In this document: piece after piece, positions 30,943-38,249 of the stretch
Layout of the letters: each line of letters starts with the position of its first letter
How positions within the stretch are numbered: the first letter of the stretch is position 1
Source: Bacteroidota bacterium
Lineage (GTDB): Bacteria > Bacteroidota > Bacteroidia > Chitinophagales > Saprospiraceae
Assembly (NCBI GenBank): GCA_009908745.1
Contig: JAAAOU010000420.1
Coordinates: forward strand, 1-38,249
Length of the DNA stretch: 38,249 bases
Direction of reading: 5' to 3'
Program-made: the position numbers and the translations under genes
Notes under the pieces: generated by a model
What the model saw: the letters and a program-made list of their open reading frames with translations, nothing else
Database searches by the model: none
Told to the model about the DNA's origin: nothing

Positions 30943-33771
30943 TCACCGCTTCACCCACCACCCCAATAGGATGAGGGCGCCTATGATGCCGAGTATCCAC
31001 TTGATGGGGATGTTGCTGCTTGCCCTGCCAGCAAAAGACGGTGCGCCGAAAATTTGCATCTGCCAAATGATAGAAGAATTGTTCGTAGCGGCTGCTTGCT
31101 GGCGCAGGGCCAAAAGGCTCTTGGCCATATTCCCCGTTTGCTCGCAGGCAGCCAAGGGTGATTTTATCGCATCCGCCTGTACGCAAATATCAGGGTAGAG
31201 GACAATTTGACGGGTATTGCTGTTGAGCCAGCTAGACAGGGCATATAGCGAGGCGGCCGGCCTTTCCGAATGGGGAACCGGTTCTGCGAGTAGCAGTTGG
31301 TTGACGGAGCTGTTTTGCTTGGGCAAAGCCGCTACCAGGCTATCGACCCGCCACTCCGGCAAAGCCAGTACGCTTAGCGCTTGATAGGGCTTGCTTATCC
31401 ACTGCTGCAAGGTCAGCAACTGACCACCTCCTTCCTGTATCCAAGACAGTATACTTGGCTGGCAGGAAGAACCGGGCCGTCCTTTTGTGGGCAACGCAAT
31501 AGCCCCACTACCAACGTGTAAAGCTTCTGGTAGCAGCCCCACCCGCGCGCCTTCAAAAGCAGCCGTTTCTTGCTGCGCCCACTGAGCCAGCATGGCGCTG
31601 CTGCTAACATGGCTGTACATCTCATAGCGCTGGCCTAGCAACTGCCCCCTCCAAGGAAGTGCCGCGTAGGGTAAAGCCAGCAATTGGGTGGCAGGGAAAA
31701 TCAATAACTTTTGCCATCGTTCCTGCTTAAGCAGAGATGGCAGCAGTAGTGCACTAACCGGAGCACCTTGTTGCCGGTAACCATCTACCGTACTTTGGCG
31801 CACGAAGCTTGCCAATAGCTTTCGGTTGGCGCTGTTCCAAGCTTTGCGAAGCAACACGCTGCCTTCGGGCGTAAGGTGCAACACGTACAAAGACGCTTTT
31901 CCTACGTAATAATTCAAGGCTTGCGCGGATTGCTCTTCTAGGGTGGATTGAAAATCGACTATTGAGGGCACCGCTTCAAAGATTGACGGTGCGTTTTCCC
32001 GCCACGCGTTCAGTTGTTCGTCGTATAATGCCGTTGCCCCTTCTAGGCTAAAGTACCGCAGCTGCTGAGCAAGGCGGCTTGGCTGCCAGTAAGAACGCTC
32101 CAAGTACAACGTCAATTGCTTGGCCTGCTCCATGTACCGAAAAGCAGCCGCTAACAACGCCTTTTCTTGCCGCTGCTGATACAGCAGGAAGCAGTGCTCT
32201 AATGCATGCCCGTATATTGTAATGTGGTTTTCTTCCAGCCAGCGCTGCTCGCGCGGAGAAAGGGGGCGATGCTTCAGCAAAGCTGACAGTGAGCGCTGAT
32301 ACGCTGCAAAGGCCGCTTCCGATTGCTGTAAATTGTGCAGCGCGTTGCGGTCTTGCTCCGCGAGTATCACATGCAGCATTCCCGAAACAGCATACAATTG
32401 GAGGCGCGCAAAATGGTCGTTATTGTCGACCAAAGACAAACCAGCCGTAATGTGCTGCATGCTCTCCTCGTAGGCTTCCTGCGCCAGGGCGGCTTCGGCG
32501 GCCAGCGCATGGGCGCGGCTGGCCAAATGAGGCGGTGCAGCTTGCCATTCGGCATCGTCCAGCATGGTACGTGCTTCTGCCAATTGCCGGCGCTGAAAGT
32601 AGGCCGTTGCCTGTGTAAGACGCGCGGCCCAGCCCCATTCGCCTCTATCGGCTTCCAGCAATGGGCCACTCCAGCGCACCGCCTGATCATCTTGGCCGGC
32701 GGCCAAAGCCGCTTCGGCTGCTTCTAAAATGACCGGAGCAGAATTGTCTATTCCGGACGACAACAGTATATCATAGAACTCTAGCGCCGCCCCTTCCTGC
32801 CCAAGCGCGCTAGCAGTACGTGCGCATAGCCGTACTGCCTTTGCCTTTAAAGTATCCGAAGCGGGTAGCGACGACAAGGCTTGTACAGCAGCCTCGCCCT
32901 TGCCTAAAGCCTCCGAAAGCTGGCCTTGACAAGCCGCTGCGTCGGCCCAAAAAAGCTGCGTCTCGCCCACAGCCCTGCCAGCAGAAAGGCCGAGCTCCCC
33001 AATTACAGCGTCAGCCTCCTCAAAGTAGCGAGCACGCTCCTCGGGCGAAGAAAACCTCGCCAACTCTATCAGGGCAGGCACAAAATCCTCGGTGCCAGTC
33101 CCCCCCGCTTGGCGCTGAATAAAAACGGCTTTTTGGTACACCGACTTGGCTTCTGGCACTTTGCCCATCATCTTGTATAACTTTCCCATCTGCAACAAGA
33201 CCGGCACCGTCTCAGGGTGCTCTTCCCGGTAAGTAGACTGCAAGATGGAAAGGGCTTTACCCAAATGCGTTTGCGCCTGCTCCAACCGGCCTGCATCCCT
33301 GCAAGTGATGGCGATGTGAACGTAGGAGTCAGATACTGTAGGGTGGAACTGCCCGTGCATGTCCGTGCGGATATCCAGCCCCATACTATGGTACTGCATG
33401 GCGTCTTCAAAACGGCCTGCTGCAGCGTACACTTGGGCCAGTTGATGAGCGGCCTGTGCGGCTTCGTTATTGTTGCGCCCTAGCAGGTCAATACTTTGCC
33501 AAAGGGCGTCTTTCGCTGTCGCTTTAGCTTCCGCCAGATCATTAACGCTGAGGTAAGCTTGGGTGAGCTGGGTCAGGCAGGAAAAGAATGGCACCCACTC
33601 TTTTTCAGAGCGGTATAATTGAGCGGCAAGTTTCAGTTCCGAACAGGCCGCTTCGTGCTCTCCGCTTAGCAGTAGGGAGGCTGCCCGGTTTTGATGCTGG
33701 GCAGCTTGCTGCCCTGTAACCGCTGTGCTTACCCCTAGCAGTAGCAGGGCTAGTAAAGTAGTTTTTCTCAT
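30943..33771 (-). CDS. Membrane-anchored TPR-CHAT protein lacking the catalytic His-Cys pair
   Basis: From the ATG at 33771 this is a 942-residue protein with signal peptide MRKTTLLALLLLGVSTAVTGQ. Residues of about 22-560 are tetratricopeptide repeats (for example LAQVYAAAGRFEDAMQYHSMGL, HPETVPVLLQMGKLYKMMGKVPEA). A CHAT domain occupies about 630-905, recognisable by ASLYVLHLTPEGSVLL, LLIFPATQLLALPYAALPW and the closing SIIWQMQIFGAPSF. A membrane helix and basic tail (WILGIIGALILLGWWVKR) end it. CHAT proteases normally show a His in a HxxxHG-type strand and a Cys in an SACxT strand; the matching strands here read VLALPEW and IVLYPDIC without those motifs. It is probably a non-proteolytic scaffold in the cell envelope. 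The start at 33822 would precede the signal peptide and is rejected. Confidence 0.82.
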   Translation of the reverse strand: MRKTTLLALLLLGVSTAVTGQQAAQHQNRAASLLLSGEHEAACSELKLAAQLYRSEKEWVPFFSCLTQLTQAYLSVNDLAEAKATAKDALWQSIDLLGRNNNEAAQAAHQLAQVYAAAGRFEDAMQYHSMGLDIRTDMHGQFHPTVSDSYVHIAITCRDAGRLEQAQTHLGKALSILQSTYREEHPETVPVLLQMGKLYKMMGKVPEAKSVYQKAVFIQRQAGGTGTEDFVPALIELARFSSPEERARYFEEADAVIGELGLSAGRAVGETQLFWADAAACQGQLSEALGKGEAAVQALSSLPASDTLKAKAVRLCARTASALGQEGAALEFYDILLSSGIDNSAPVILEAAEAALAAGQDDQAVRWSGPLLEADRGEWGWAARLTQATAYFQRRQLAEARTMLDDAEWQAAPPHLASRAHALAAEAALAQEAYEESMQHITAGLSLVDNNDHFARLQLYAVSGMLHVILAEQDRNALHNLQQSEAAFAAYQRSLSALLKHRPLSPREQRWLEENHITIYGHALEHCFLLYQQRQEKALLAAAFRYMEQAKQLTLYLERSYWQPSRLAQQLRYFSLEGATALYDEQLNAWRENAPSIFEAVPSIVDFQSTLEEQSAQALNYYVGKASLYVLHLTPEGSVLLRKAWNSANRKLLASFVRQSTVDGYRQQGAPVSALLLPSLLKQERWQKLLIFPATQLLALPYAALPWRGQLLGQRYEMYSHVSSSAMLAQWAQQETAAFEGARVGLLPEALHVGSGAIALPTKGRPGSSCQPSILSWIQEGGGQLLTLQQWISKPYQALSVLALPEWRVDSLVAALPKQNSSVNQLLLAEPVPHSERPAASLYALSSWLNSNTRQIVLYPDICVQADAIKSPLAACEQTGNMAKSLLALRQQAAATNNSSIIWQMQIFGAPSFAGRASSNIPIKWILGIIGALILLGWWVKR

Positions 33772-33956
33772 AGCAAGTATATGTGCTCCGTTACGGCAGC
33801 TCGGCGAAAGCCCAAAAACCATGGACTTTGGCTACGCTGCCAATAGTTGTTTAATGTGCATACCGGTCATGGGGCCACATATGTGTTGCTCATGGGAAAT
33901 GACGGGGGGACTGCCGAATATAGCGAATTATCGTTACTTCTTAAAACCTAATCCGC

Positions 33957-34199
33957 CTATCCGCCGCTCACCGGAGGGATAATGACGACTTCGTCCGTAG
34001 GCTCTATGCTCGCATCGTCCGCAGCGTAACTGGTATTCACAGCGATAGAAAGCGACGCCAGTTTTTCAAACGCCGGGTAGCGCTCGCAAAGTTGTGCTTT
34101 GAGCTGCCCCACCGTAGCGCTCTCCGGCAACTCGATGGATAACTGGCTGCTCCCCAGTATGTCTTTGGCAATACCGAATGCTAGTATGTTGACCATCAT
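33957..34199 (-). CDS. moaD: MoaD/ThiS-family sulfur carrier, probable molybdopterin synthase small subunit
   Basis: This 80-residue ubiquitin-like protein starts MMVNILAFGIAKDILGSSQLSIELPESATVGQLKAQL and ends EVVIIPPVSGG. The terminal Gly-Gly is the carrier's thiocarboxylate site, and IPPVSGG is the classic MoaD ending. With MoaE it would insert sulfur into precursor Z to form molybdopterin. It stands alone: no moaE, moeB or other cofactor genes are in the window, and both neighbours are unrelated envelope genes. The true start could be either of two adjacent ATGs (34199 or 34196). A different MoaD-like carrier role is possible. Confidence 0.85.
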   Translation of the reverse strand: MMVNILAFGIAKDILGSSQLSIELPESATVGQLKAQLCERYPAFEKLASLSIAVNTSYAADDASIEPTDEVVIIPPVSGG

Positions 34200-34760
34200 G
34201 GTGTTCTGTGTTTTAGCTACTCTGTTACTAAGGTACGACTATTTTGCGAGCATGAGCACACATTGTTATAAGCTTTCTACTTGCGGCTTAAGAAAACTTT
34301 AAGAAAAAATTAACACTTTTGAAAATCAGGGTATGCCCCTACCCGCACGACCGTAGATACGATGGCGGTATACCTTGTTTAGGGTATTATATTCTACGCT
34401 GCTCCCCCTTGCTTAGACTAGGCCTGAACAGGCACTGAACTGCCAAATATTTTTCATTAACAGTTGGGGCACAGCCGGCCCTCTACACGCCCTTTAGGAG
34501 CACAGCAAAGCATAAATCTTTGATTTTTATGGGGAAAGGGTATAGCTTTGCTGACGAATTGAAACAGAGCATCAACCCTCTGCGTAAATTCACATGTACG
34601 AAACAAAGAGAGTAAAAACTATTGCAGGCCTCTACCCGCTAAATGCTTGGTAGACAAAGCGGGCAGCTAGCCGAACACTAGCCAGCCAGCTTTAGGCAGC
34701 GACAACCACGACCTCAGTGCAAAGGTTGCGCCGCCCGGCTTCATGCAAAACCAATGTACG
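34200..34760. other. 560-base regulatory region and long leader before the first lytic transglycosylase
   Basis: This long gap holds a full promoter (34519-34550) and three structured spots. GGGTA-N6-TACCC (34329-34344) follows the sequence TTTTGAAAA. AGCAAAGC/GCTTTGCT arms (34504-34553) frame the promoter. CCCGCT/AGCGGG (34635-34663) lies inside the predicted 200-base leader. No small ORF or known RNA family is convincing. Confidence 0.5.
34519..34550 (+). promoter_or_regulatory. Promoter TTTG-N20-TAGCTTTG for the lytic transglycosylase
   Basis: TTTG (34519-34522) and TAGCTTTG (34543-34550) match the consensus with 20-base spacing. Transcription from it would give a leader of about 200 bases, unusually long for this window. 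Confidence 0.7.
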
Positions 34761-35906
34761 ATGAAATTCCCATGGACAGTTGTAGCTGTATTGGCAGCTC
34801 AAAGCCTCACAGCTATGCCCAAAACGACAGCCTTAATCCCAGGGGCTGGCCCCGAAAGCAACTATCGCTGGTCTTCCAGCATAGAAAGCGATGTGAAAGT
34901 GCGGCTTGAGCAGCTCAATATGCCTTTCGAAATTCGCTATGACGCCACCGTGCGTCAGCGTATCAAAGAATATGTGACCAATGGTTACCGCGATACGGAA
35001 ATAATGCTGGGCCGCAGTTCGGTATACTTCCCGATTTTTGAGCATTACCTCCACCTTTACGGATTGCCGCAGGAGCTCCGTTATCTGCCCATCGTAGAAA
35101 CGGGGTTGGCCCCCAAAGCACGCTCCTACGCCGGCGCAGCGGGCCTATGGCAGTTTATGCCTGCTTCTGCCCGGCTTTACGATCTGAAAGTAAACGGGCA
35201 GGTGGACGAGCGGCTCGACCCATACCGTTCCACGGAGGCGGCCGTGCGTATGCTGGGCCGGTTGTATAAGCAATACAAGGATTGGTCGCTGGTGCTTGCG
35301 GCTTACAACTGTGGCCCGGTGCGGGTGAATGCAGCGATCAAGCAAGCTGGCTGCCGGGACTTTTACACGCTGGCAGAATTCCTGCCCCGCGAAACCCGGG
35401 AGTATGTACCCCGCTTCATCGCGGCCGCTTACATCGCCAACTACTACAATGCCCACGACCTGAAGCCAAAATCCAACGACTGGAACAACCAAGAGCTGCG
35501 GGCAGTACGCGTCACAGAGCGCCTGCCCCTCAGCGAGGTCGCGCACATCACGGGCTTGTCCGTGCAGGAGCTGCGTCGACTAAACCCGGCTTTCCAGCAG
35601 AACGTGATCCCTGCCTCCACGCAAGGTTACCTGCTTTTGCTGCCTGTCAATGCTTACCGCCCGTTTGAGGCCTTTTTGAACAGCCGCAATGGCGTGCAGG
35701 AGGAGGCGTTCGACATGCTCTACCCCACTTTGCACCGCATGTACTATGTAGTACGCCCGGGTGAAACGATGGAATACATCAACCGCCGCTTCCAATGCAC
35801 CCCTGCCGAGGTTCAACGCTGGAACCAACTTCCCGCCCCGGAAGTCACCGTCAATCAGGAGCTGCTGCTTTATGTAGCGACGCCTGACTATCTGGCCCGG
35901 CCGTAG
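34761..35906 (+). CDS. MltD-like lytic transglycosylase with C-terminal LysM-like repeats
   Basis: From the ATG at 34761 (MKFPWTVVAVLAAQSLTA, signal peptide) the protein has 381 residues. The SLT domain (about 85-240) has the family motifs YLPIVETGLAPKARSYAGAAGLWQFMP with catalytic glutamate E113, then VDERLDPYRSTEAAVRML and WSLVLAAYNCGP. Two LysM-like modules follow: LSEVAHITGLSVQELRRLNPAF (about 262) and YYVVRPGETMEYINRRFQCTPAEVQRWNQL (about 326). It should cleave peptidoglycan to 1,6-anhydro-muropeptides in the periplasm. Most MltD enzymes have ES at the active site; here it is ET. The next gene is a close paralogue. Confidence 0.9.
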   Translation: MKFPWTVVAVLAAQSLTAMPKTTALIPGAGPESNYRWSSSIESDVKVRLEQLNMPFEIRYDATVRQRIKEYVTNGYRDTEIMLGRSSVYFPIFEHYLHLYGLPQELRYLPIVETGLAPKARSYAGAAGLWQFMPASARLYDLKVNGQVDERLDPYRSTEAAVRMLGRLYKQYKDWSLVLAAYNCGPVRVNAAIKQAGCRDFYTLAEFLPRETREYVPRFIAAAYIANYYNAHDLKPKSNDWNNQELRAVRVTERLPLSEVAHITGLSVQELRRLNPAFQQNVIPASTQGYLLLLPVNAYRPFEAFLNSRNGVQEEAFDMLYPTLHRMYYVVRPGETMEYINRRFQCTPAEVQRWNQLPAPEVTVNQELLLYVATPDYLARP

Positions 35907-35924
35907 TATTTACAGTGAGAAATG

Positions 35925-35970
35925 ACACGGTGGTATTTGCCCACGAGCGGCAGGCACCACCGTGTTTAAT
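35925..35970 (+). terminator. Intrinsic terminator between the two transglycosylase genes
   Basis: ACACGGTGGT and ACCACCGTGT form a 10-bp perfect stem with a 21-base loop, followed by TTTAATTTG. It indicates the two paralogues are separately transcribed. Confidence 0.82.
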
Positions 35971-36052
35971 TTGTTAGGCCAGTAACGACGGTGCTTCTCG
36001 ACACAGCAGGCCCGCTATAAACAGCTGATCCGTAAGGAGTTATTTTGAAAAA

Positions 36053-36068
36053 TACCCTAAAAAGGGTA
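36053..36068. promoter_or_regulatory. Inverted repeat TACCCT-AAAA-AGGGTA upstream of the second transglycosylase
   Basis: These are six-base perfect arms around AAAA, 51 bases before the ATG at 36120, directly preceded by TTTTGAAAA. The same TTTTGAAAA followed by a GGGTA/TACCC pair is found at 34318-34344 upstream of the first paralogue, so a shared regulator is possible. Confidence 0.5.
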
Positions 36069-36119
36069 ACCAAATGATCCGGGGGGCGTACACCCTTTCA
36101 GAAAAACTCAACCTCGGAT

Positions 36120-37103
36120 ATGAGAACGGCACACTTACTCCCGGCATTTCTTATTATTTGCAGCCTCCTAGACCTACCAAGGGTGGAGGCTGCCCCCGGC
36201 TGGCAACAGCAGCTTCAACACAATATCCCGGAGCGCTTACTGCAAATGGACCTGCCGTTCCGCGTGGACTACACGGCCGAAGTGCGCGAAGAGCTTTCTG
36301 GCTATCTGCGTTCGGGCCAACGCTCCACCGCCTACATGCTCGGGCGCTCCTCGATGTATTTCCCGATTTTTGACTACTACCTGAAGGCTTACCAGCTGCC
36401 TAGGGCACTAAAGTATATCCCCCTCTTAGAGTCGCGCCTGCAGCCCGGCATAGAATCCGGAGCGGGAGCGGCTGGCCTATGGCAGTTTATGCCGGCTACC
36501 GGCAGAAGCTTTGGGCTAAAGATCAATGAGTGGGTGGACGAGCGTAAGCACCCGTACCGCTCTACGGATGCAGCTATGCGCTACCTTAGCCAGCTGTACA
36601 AGCAGTTTGACGACTGGTCGCTGGCCCTGGCCGCTTACAACTGTGGCCCAGGAAGGGTAAGAAGAGCGGTAGAAGCTAGTGGTTGTGACAATTTCTGGGA
36701 CATCGAGCACCTGCTGCCCCAGCAAACCCGCCGGTACTTACCTCGGATTATCGCCACCATTTACATAGCGGAAAACTATGACGCGCATGGTATAGACCCC
36801 GTGTACAAAGCTTCCCAACACCAAAACTTTAGCGTATTCAGGATACATCAGGATATCGACCTCTCCCTCATTGCACAGCACTGCAACATCAGCGAAGAAA
36901 GACTGCTGAATTGGAACCCCGGCTATAGCAAACTGTACGCGCCGGCACCCCCAGTAGGCAAGCCTTATTACCTTATTTTGCCACAGCGCGCATTACCTTC
37001 CTTCCAAACTTACATTATCAAAGAGAGCCGGAAAACAGGTGAGAATTATGCCGTGGCCGTCCTAGAGTCTCAGATAAAACCCGTAGATTTAGGGAGGAGT
37101 TAG
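36120..37103 (+). CDS. MltD-like lytic transglycosylase, second paralogue
   Basis: The 327-residue protein has a signal peptide (MRTAHLLPAFLIICSLLDLPRVEA) and an SLT domain closely similar to the preceding gene: MLGRSSMYFPIFDYYL, YIPLLESRLQPGIESGAGAAGLWQFMP with catalytic E104, and WSLALAAYNCGPGRVRRAV. The C-terminal part holds only one LysM-like module (LSLIAQHCNISEERLLNWNPGY); the second module of the paralogue is missing. The pair is best explained by tandem duplication followed by loss of one binding module, with a terminator between. It should act on peptidoglycan in the periplasm, with possibly weaker or different glycan binding. Confidence 0.9.
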   Translation: MRTAHLLPAFLIICSLLDLPRVEAAPGWQQQLQHNIPERLLQMDLPFRVDYTAEVREELSGYLRSGQRSTAYMLGRSSMYFPIFDYYLKAYQLPRALKYIPLLESRLQPGIESGAGAAGLWQFMPATGRSFGLKINEWVDERKHPYRSTDAAMRYLSQLYKQFDDWSLALAAYNCGPGRVRRAVEASGCDNFWDIEHLLPQQTRRYLPRIIATIYIAENYDAHGIDPVYKASQHQNFSVFRIHQDIDLSLIAQHCNISEERLLNWNPGYSKLYAPAPPVGKPYYLILPQRALPSFQTYIIKESRKTGENYAVAVLESQIKPVDLGRS

Positions 37104-37164
37104 CTCTTAGCCCATCCGGGGCATTCGAGGGGCTCCTGAATATGGCCTCTTAATAGTATGCCCC

Positions 37165-37656
37165 ATGTCTGATTCTGGTAAGTTACATATTGGCAGGTAC
37201 GCCTTTTTACTGGACATCGCTAATGTGATCGTTTTGCTGATATTATTCTTCGTCGCGGTCTATTATTATGGGCAGCTCCCCGAGGAGGTCCCCATACGGT
37301 TTGACGCCAAAGGCACCCCTATAGCCCACCGCAGTAAAGCGACGCTGTTTGTTTTCCCCCTGCTGGCGCTAGTTATCAGCGTGATCCTCTTCCTCATCCG
37401 ACGTCAACCCGGCATGATGAACTACCCGGTAGAAGTGACGGACGAAAACGAAGCTGCCCTTTATCGGGAAAGCAGTACATTGGTGTCGGGCATTATGCTG
37501 GTAACCAATGTACTGATCCTGTACAGCTGCTGGAATATTGTGCAGATCGCCCTCGGGCACTCCACAGGCCTGTCCCCTTCCTTTTTGTGGATTCCCATCT
37601 TGCTCATTGCCCTGTTAGCCTACAATGCCTTCCGGCGAATGAAAAAACTGGGGTGA
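37165..37656 (+). CDS. DUF1648-domain membrane protein
   Basis: This 163-residue protein has four membrane helices at about 16-36, 60-79, 110-129 and 140-157. Between the first two lies the DUF1648 signature LPEEVPIRFDAKGTPIAHRSK, found in SdpI-like immunity proteins and many uncharacterised membrane proteins. Only the DUF1648 part is present; the SdpI C-terminal domain is not. No toxin or regulator gene is nearby, so an immunity role cannot be claimed. It lies about 60 bases after the second transglycosylase. Confidence 0.82.
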   Translation: MSDSGKLHIGRYAFLLDIANVIVLLILFFVAVYYYGQLPEEVPIRFDAKGTPIAHRSKATLFVFPLLALVISVILFLIRRQPGMMNYPVEVTDENEAALYRESSTLVSGIMLVTNVLILYSCWNIVQIALGHSTGLSPSFLWIPILLIALLAYNAFRRMKKLG

Positions 37657-37751
37657 ACCCGGCTGATCAGCAGCACTAAAAATTAATACGCTCGTAACCA
37701 CAATTGCGCTCAAGTATTGCTAATATTGGGTTTTCTGAAAAACCTCATCTC

Positions 37752-38249
37752 ATGCAAGATTTACTCGCCTATATTACTTGGACTGCATCTCCAGAAATCG
37801 TCAGTATTGGCCCGCTTACGCTCCGTTGGTACGGTTTGTTATTTGCTGCCGGCTTTCTCATCGGGCTCTACATCGTCCGGGCGATGTTTGAGGCGGAAAA
37901 CGAACCGGAGGAGTGGCTCGATAAAATATTCATCCACATGGTAATCGGTGCGGTAGTAGGTGCGCGGCTGGGCCATGTATTCTTTTACGAATGGGACTAC
38001 TACTCTCAAAACTTGGGGGAAATTATTGCCATCTGGGAAGGCGGGCTGGCAAGTCACGGCGGTGCTATCGGTATCATTATCGCATTGTACATCTTCTCGC
38101 GCCGGGTGTCCAAACGCTCTGTGCTTTGGGTGCTTGACCGGGTAGTCGTGCCTACCGCGCTGGCCGGCTGCTTCATCCGGCTAGGCAATTTAATGAATTC
38201 GGAAATCGTCGGGAAACCTACTGATGCATCTTGGGGCTTCAAGTTCCCC
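37752..38249 (+). CDS. lgt: Prolipoprotein diacylglyceryl transferase (5' part)
   Basis: Lgt attaches diacylglycerol to the lipobox cysteine of prolipoproteins, needed for the lipoproteins in this window. The frame opens at 37752 and stays open to the window end (166 codons), so the gene is cut and is absent from the ORF track. Visible family features are the N-terminal LRWYGLLFAAGFLIGLYI, GAVVGARLGHVFFYEWDYY with the conserved Arg/His region, and IWEGGLASHGGAIG, which is the strongly conserved glycine/His block. RLGNLMNSEIVGKPT near the end is the Lgt signature (G-N-x-x-N-x-E). The remaining third would lie beyond 38249. Confidence 0.95.
   Translation, partial: MQDLLAYITWTASPEIVSIGPLTLRWYGLLFAAGFLIGLYIVRAMFEAENEPEEWLDKIFIHMVIGAVVGARLGHVFFYEWDYYSQNLGEIIAIWEGGLASHGGAIGIIIALYIFSRRVSKRSVLWVLDRVVVPTALAGCFIRLGNLMNSEIVGKPTDASWGFKFP

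Noticed and set aside
37165-37656. Bacteriocin immunity protein (SdpI)
   Set aside because: Only the DUF1648 segment is shared; the SdpI C-terminal domain and any toxin gene are missing.

Overview
The window is a stretch of bacterial chromosome from a member of the Bacteroidota, most likely a Saprospiria/Lewinella-type marine relative (inference). The evidence is a type IX secretion type-B sorting domain, several recognisable TAnnTTTG (-7) promoters with TTG (-33) partners, a TonB receptor with a carboxypeptidase-regulatory-like N-terminus, and Bacteroidota-typical families (DUF6913, DUF2851, DUF4625, LytS/LytTR pairs). No rRNA, tRNA, CRISPR array, prophage or intact insertion sequence was seen. 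Most genes are core or lineage-conserved; accessory signals are small and sit mainly between genes.

Layout. 1-1.8 kb: end of accA, a DUF6913 gene and dapA. 1.8-4.9 kb: a composite intergenic repeat, a large T9SS-exported protein gene, then an inverted copy of the repeat plus 17 tandem 8/9-nt units running into the hemN stop codon. 4.9-11.3 kb: hemN, an unknown protein, a secreted serine hydrolase, a GH3-family adenylating enzyme, a Uma2-type nuclease and a membrane protein. 11.2-11.8 kb: a UPF0175 antitoxin beside a truncated DUF3368/PIN toxin, bracketed by a 26-bp near-perfect direct repeat. 11.8-12.3 kb: a His/Asp-rich lipoprotein. 12.4-17.3 kb: pheT, a coiled-coil gene, zapA and rny, closed by a strong terminator. 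17.4-22.7 kb: a two-TM channel with RCK-like domains convergent with a ZnuD-like TonB receptor, which is divergent from a DUF4625 lipoprotein. 22.8-25.1 kb: two small membrane proteins and DUF2851. 25.1-29.7 kb (minus strand): LytTR regulator, LytS-like kinase, an unknown exported protein, an O-methyltransferase, a possible MksE-like protein and an OmpH/Skp chaperone. 29.9-38.2 kb: a glucosaminidase, a TPR-CHAT protein with no recognisable catalytic pair, a MoaD-like protein, two tandem MltD-like lytic transglycosylases, a DUF1648 membrane protein and the 5' part of lgt.

The strongest systems-level signal is a candidate metal (probably zinc) regulon. A 21-bp sequence containing the palindrome TGCAAC-AAA-GTTGCA occurs identically at two promoters 10 kb apart, those of the His-rich lipoprotein and the ZnuD-like receptor. 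The receptor is divergent from a DUF4625 lipoprotein whose first domain resembles the His-rich protein. I infer a surface metal-capture set (two lipoproteins and one receptor) under one Fur/Zur-type repressor that lies outside the window. A second theme is cell-envelope maintenance: the glucosaminidase, the two lytic transglycosylases, OmpH, Lgt and the LytS/LytTR system.
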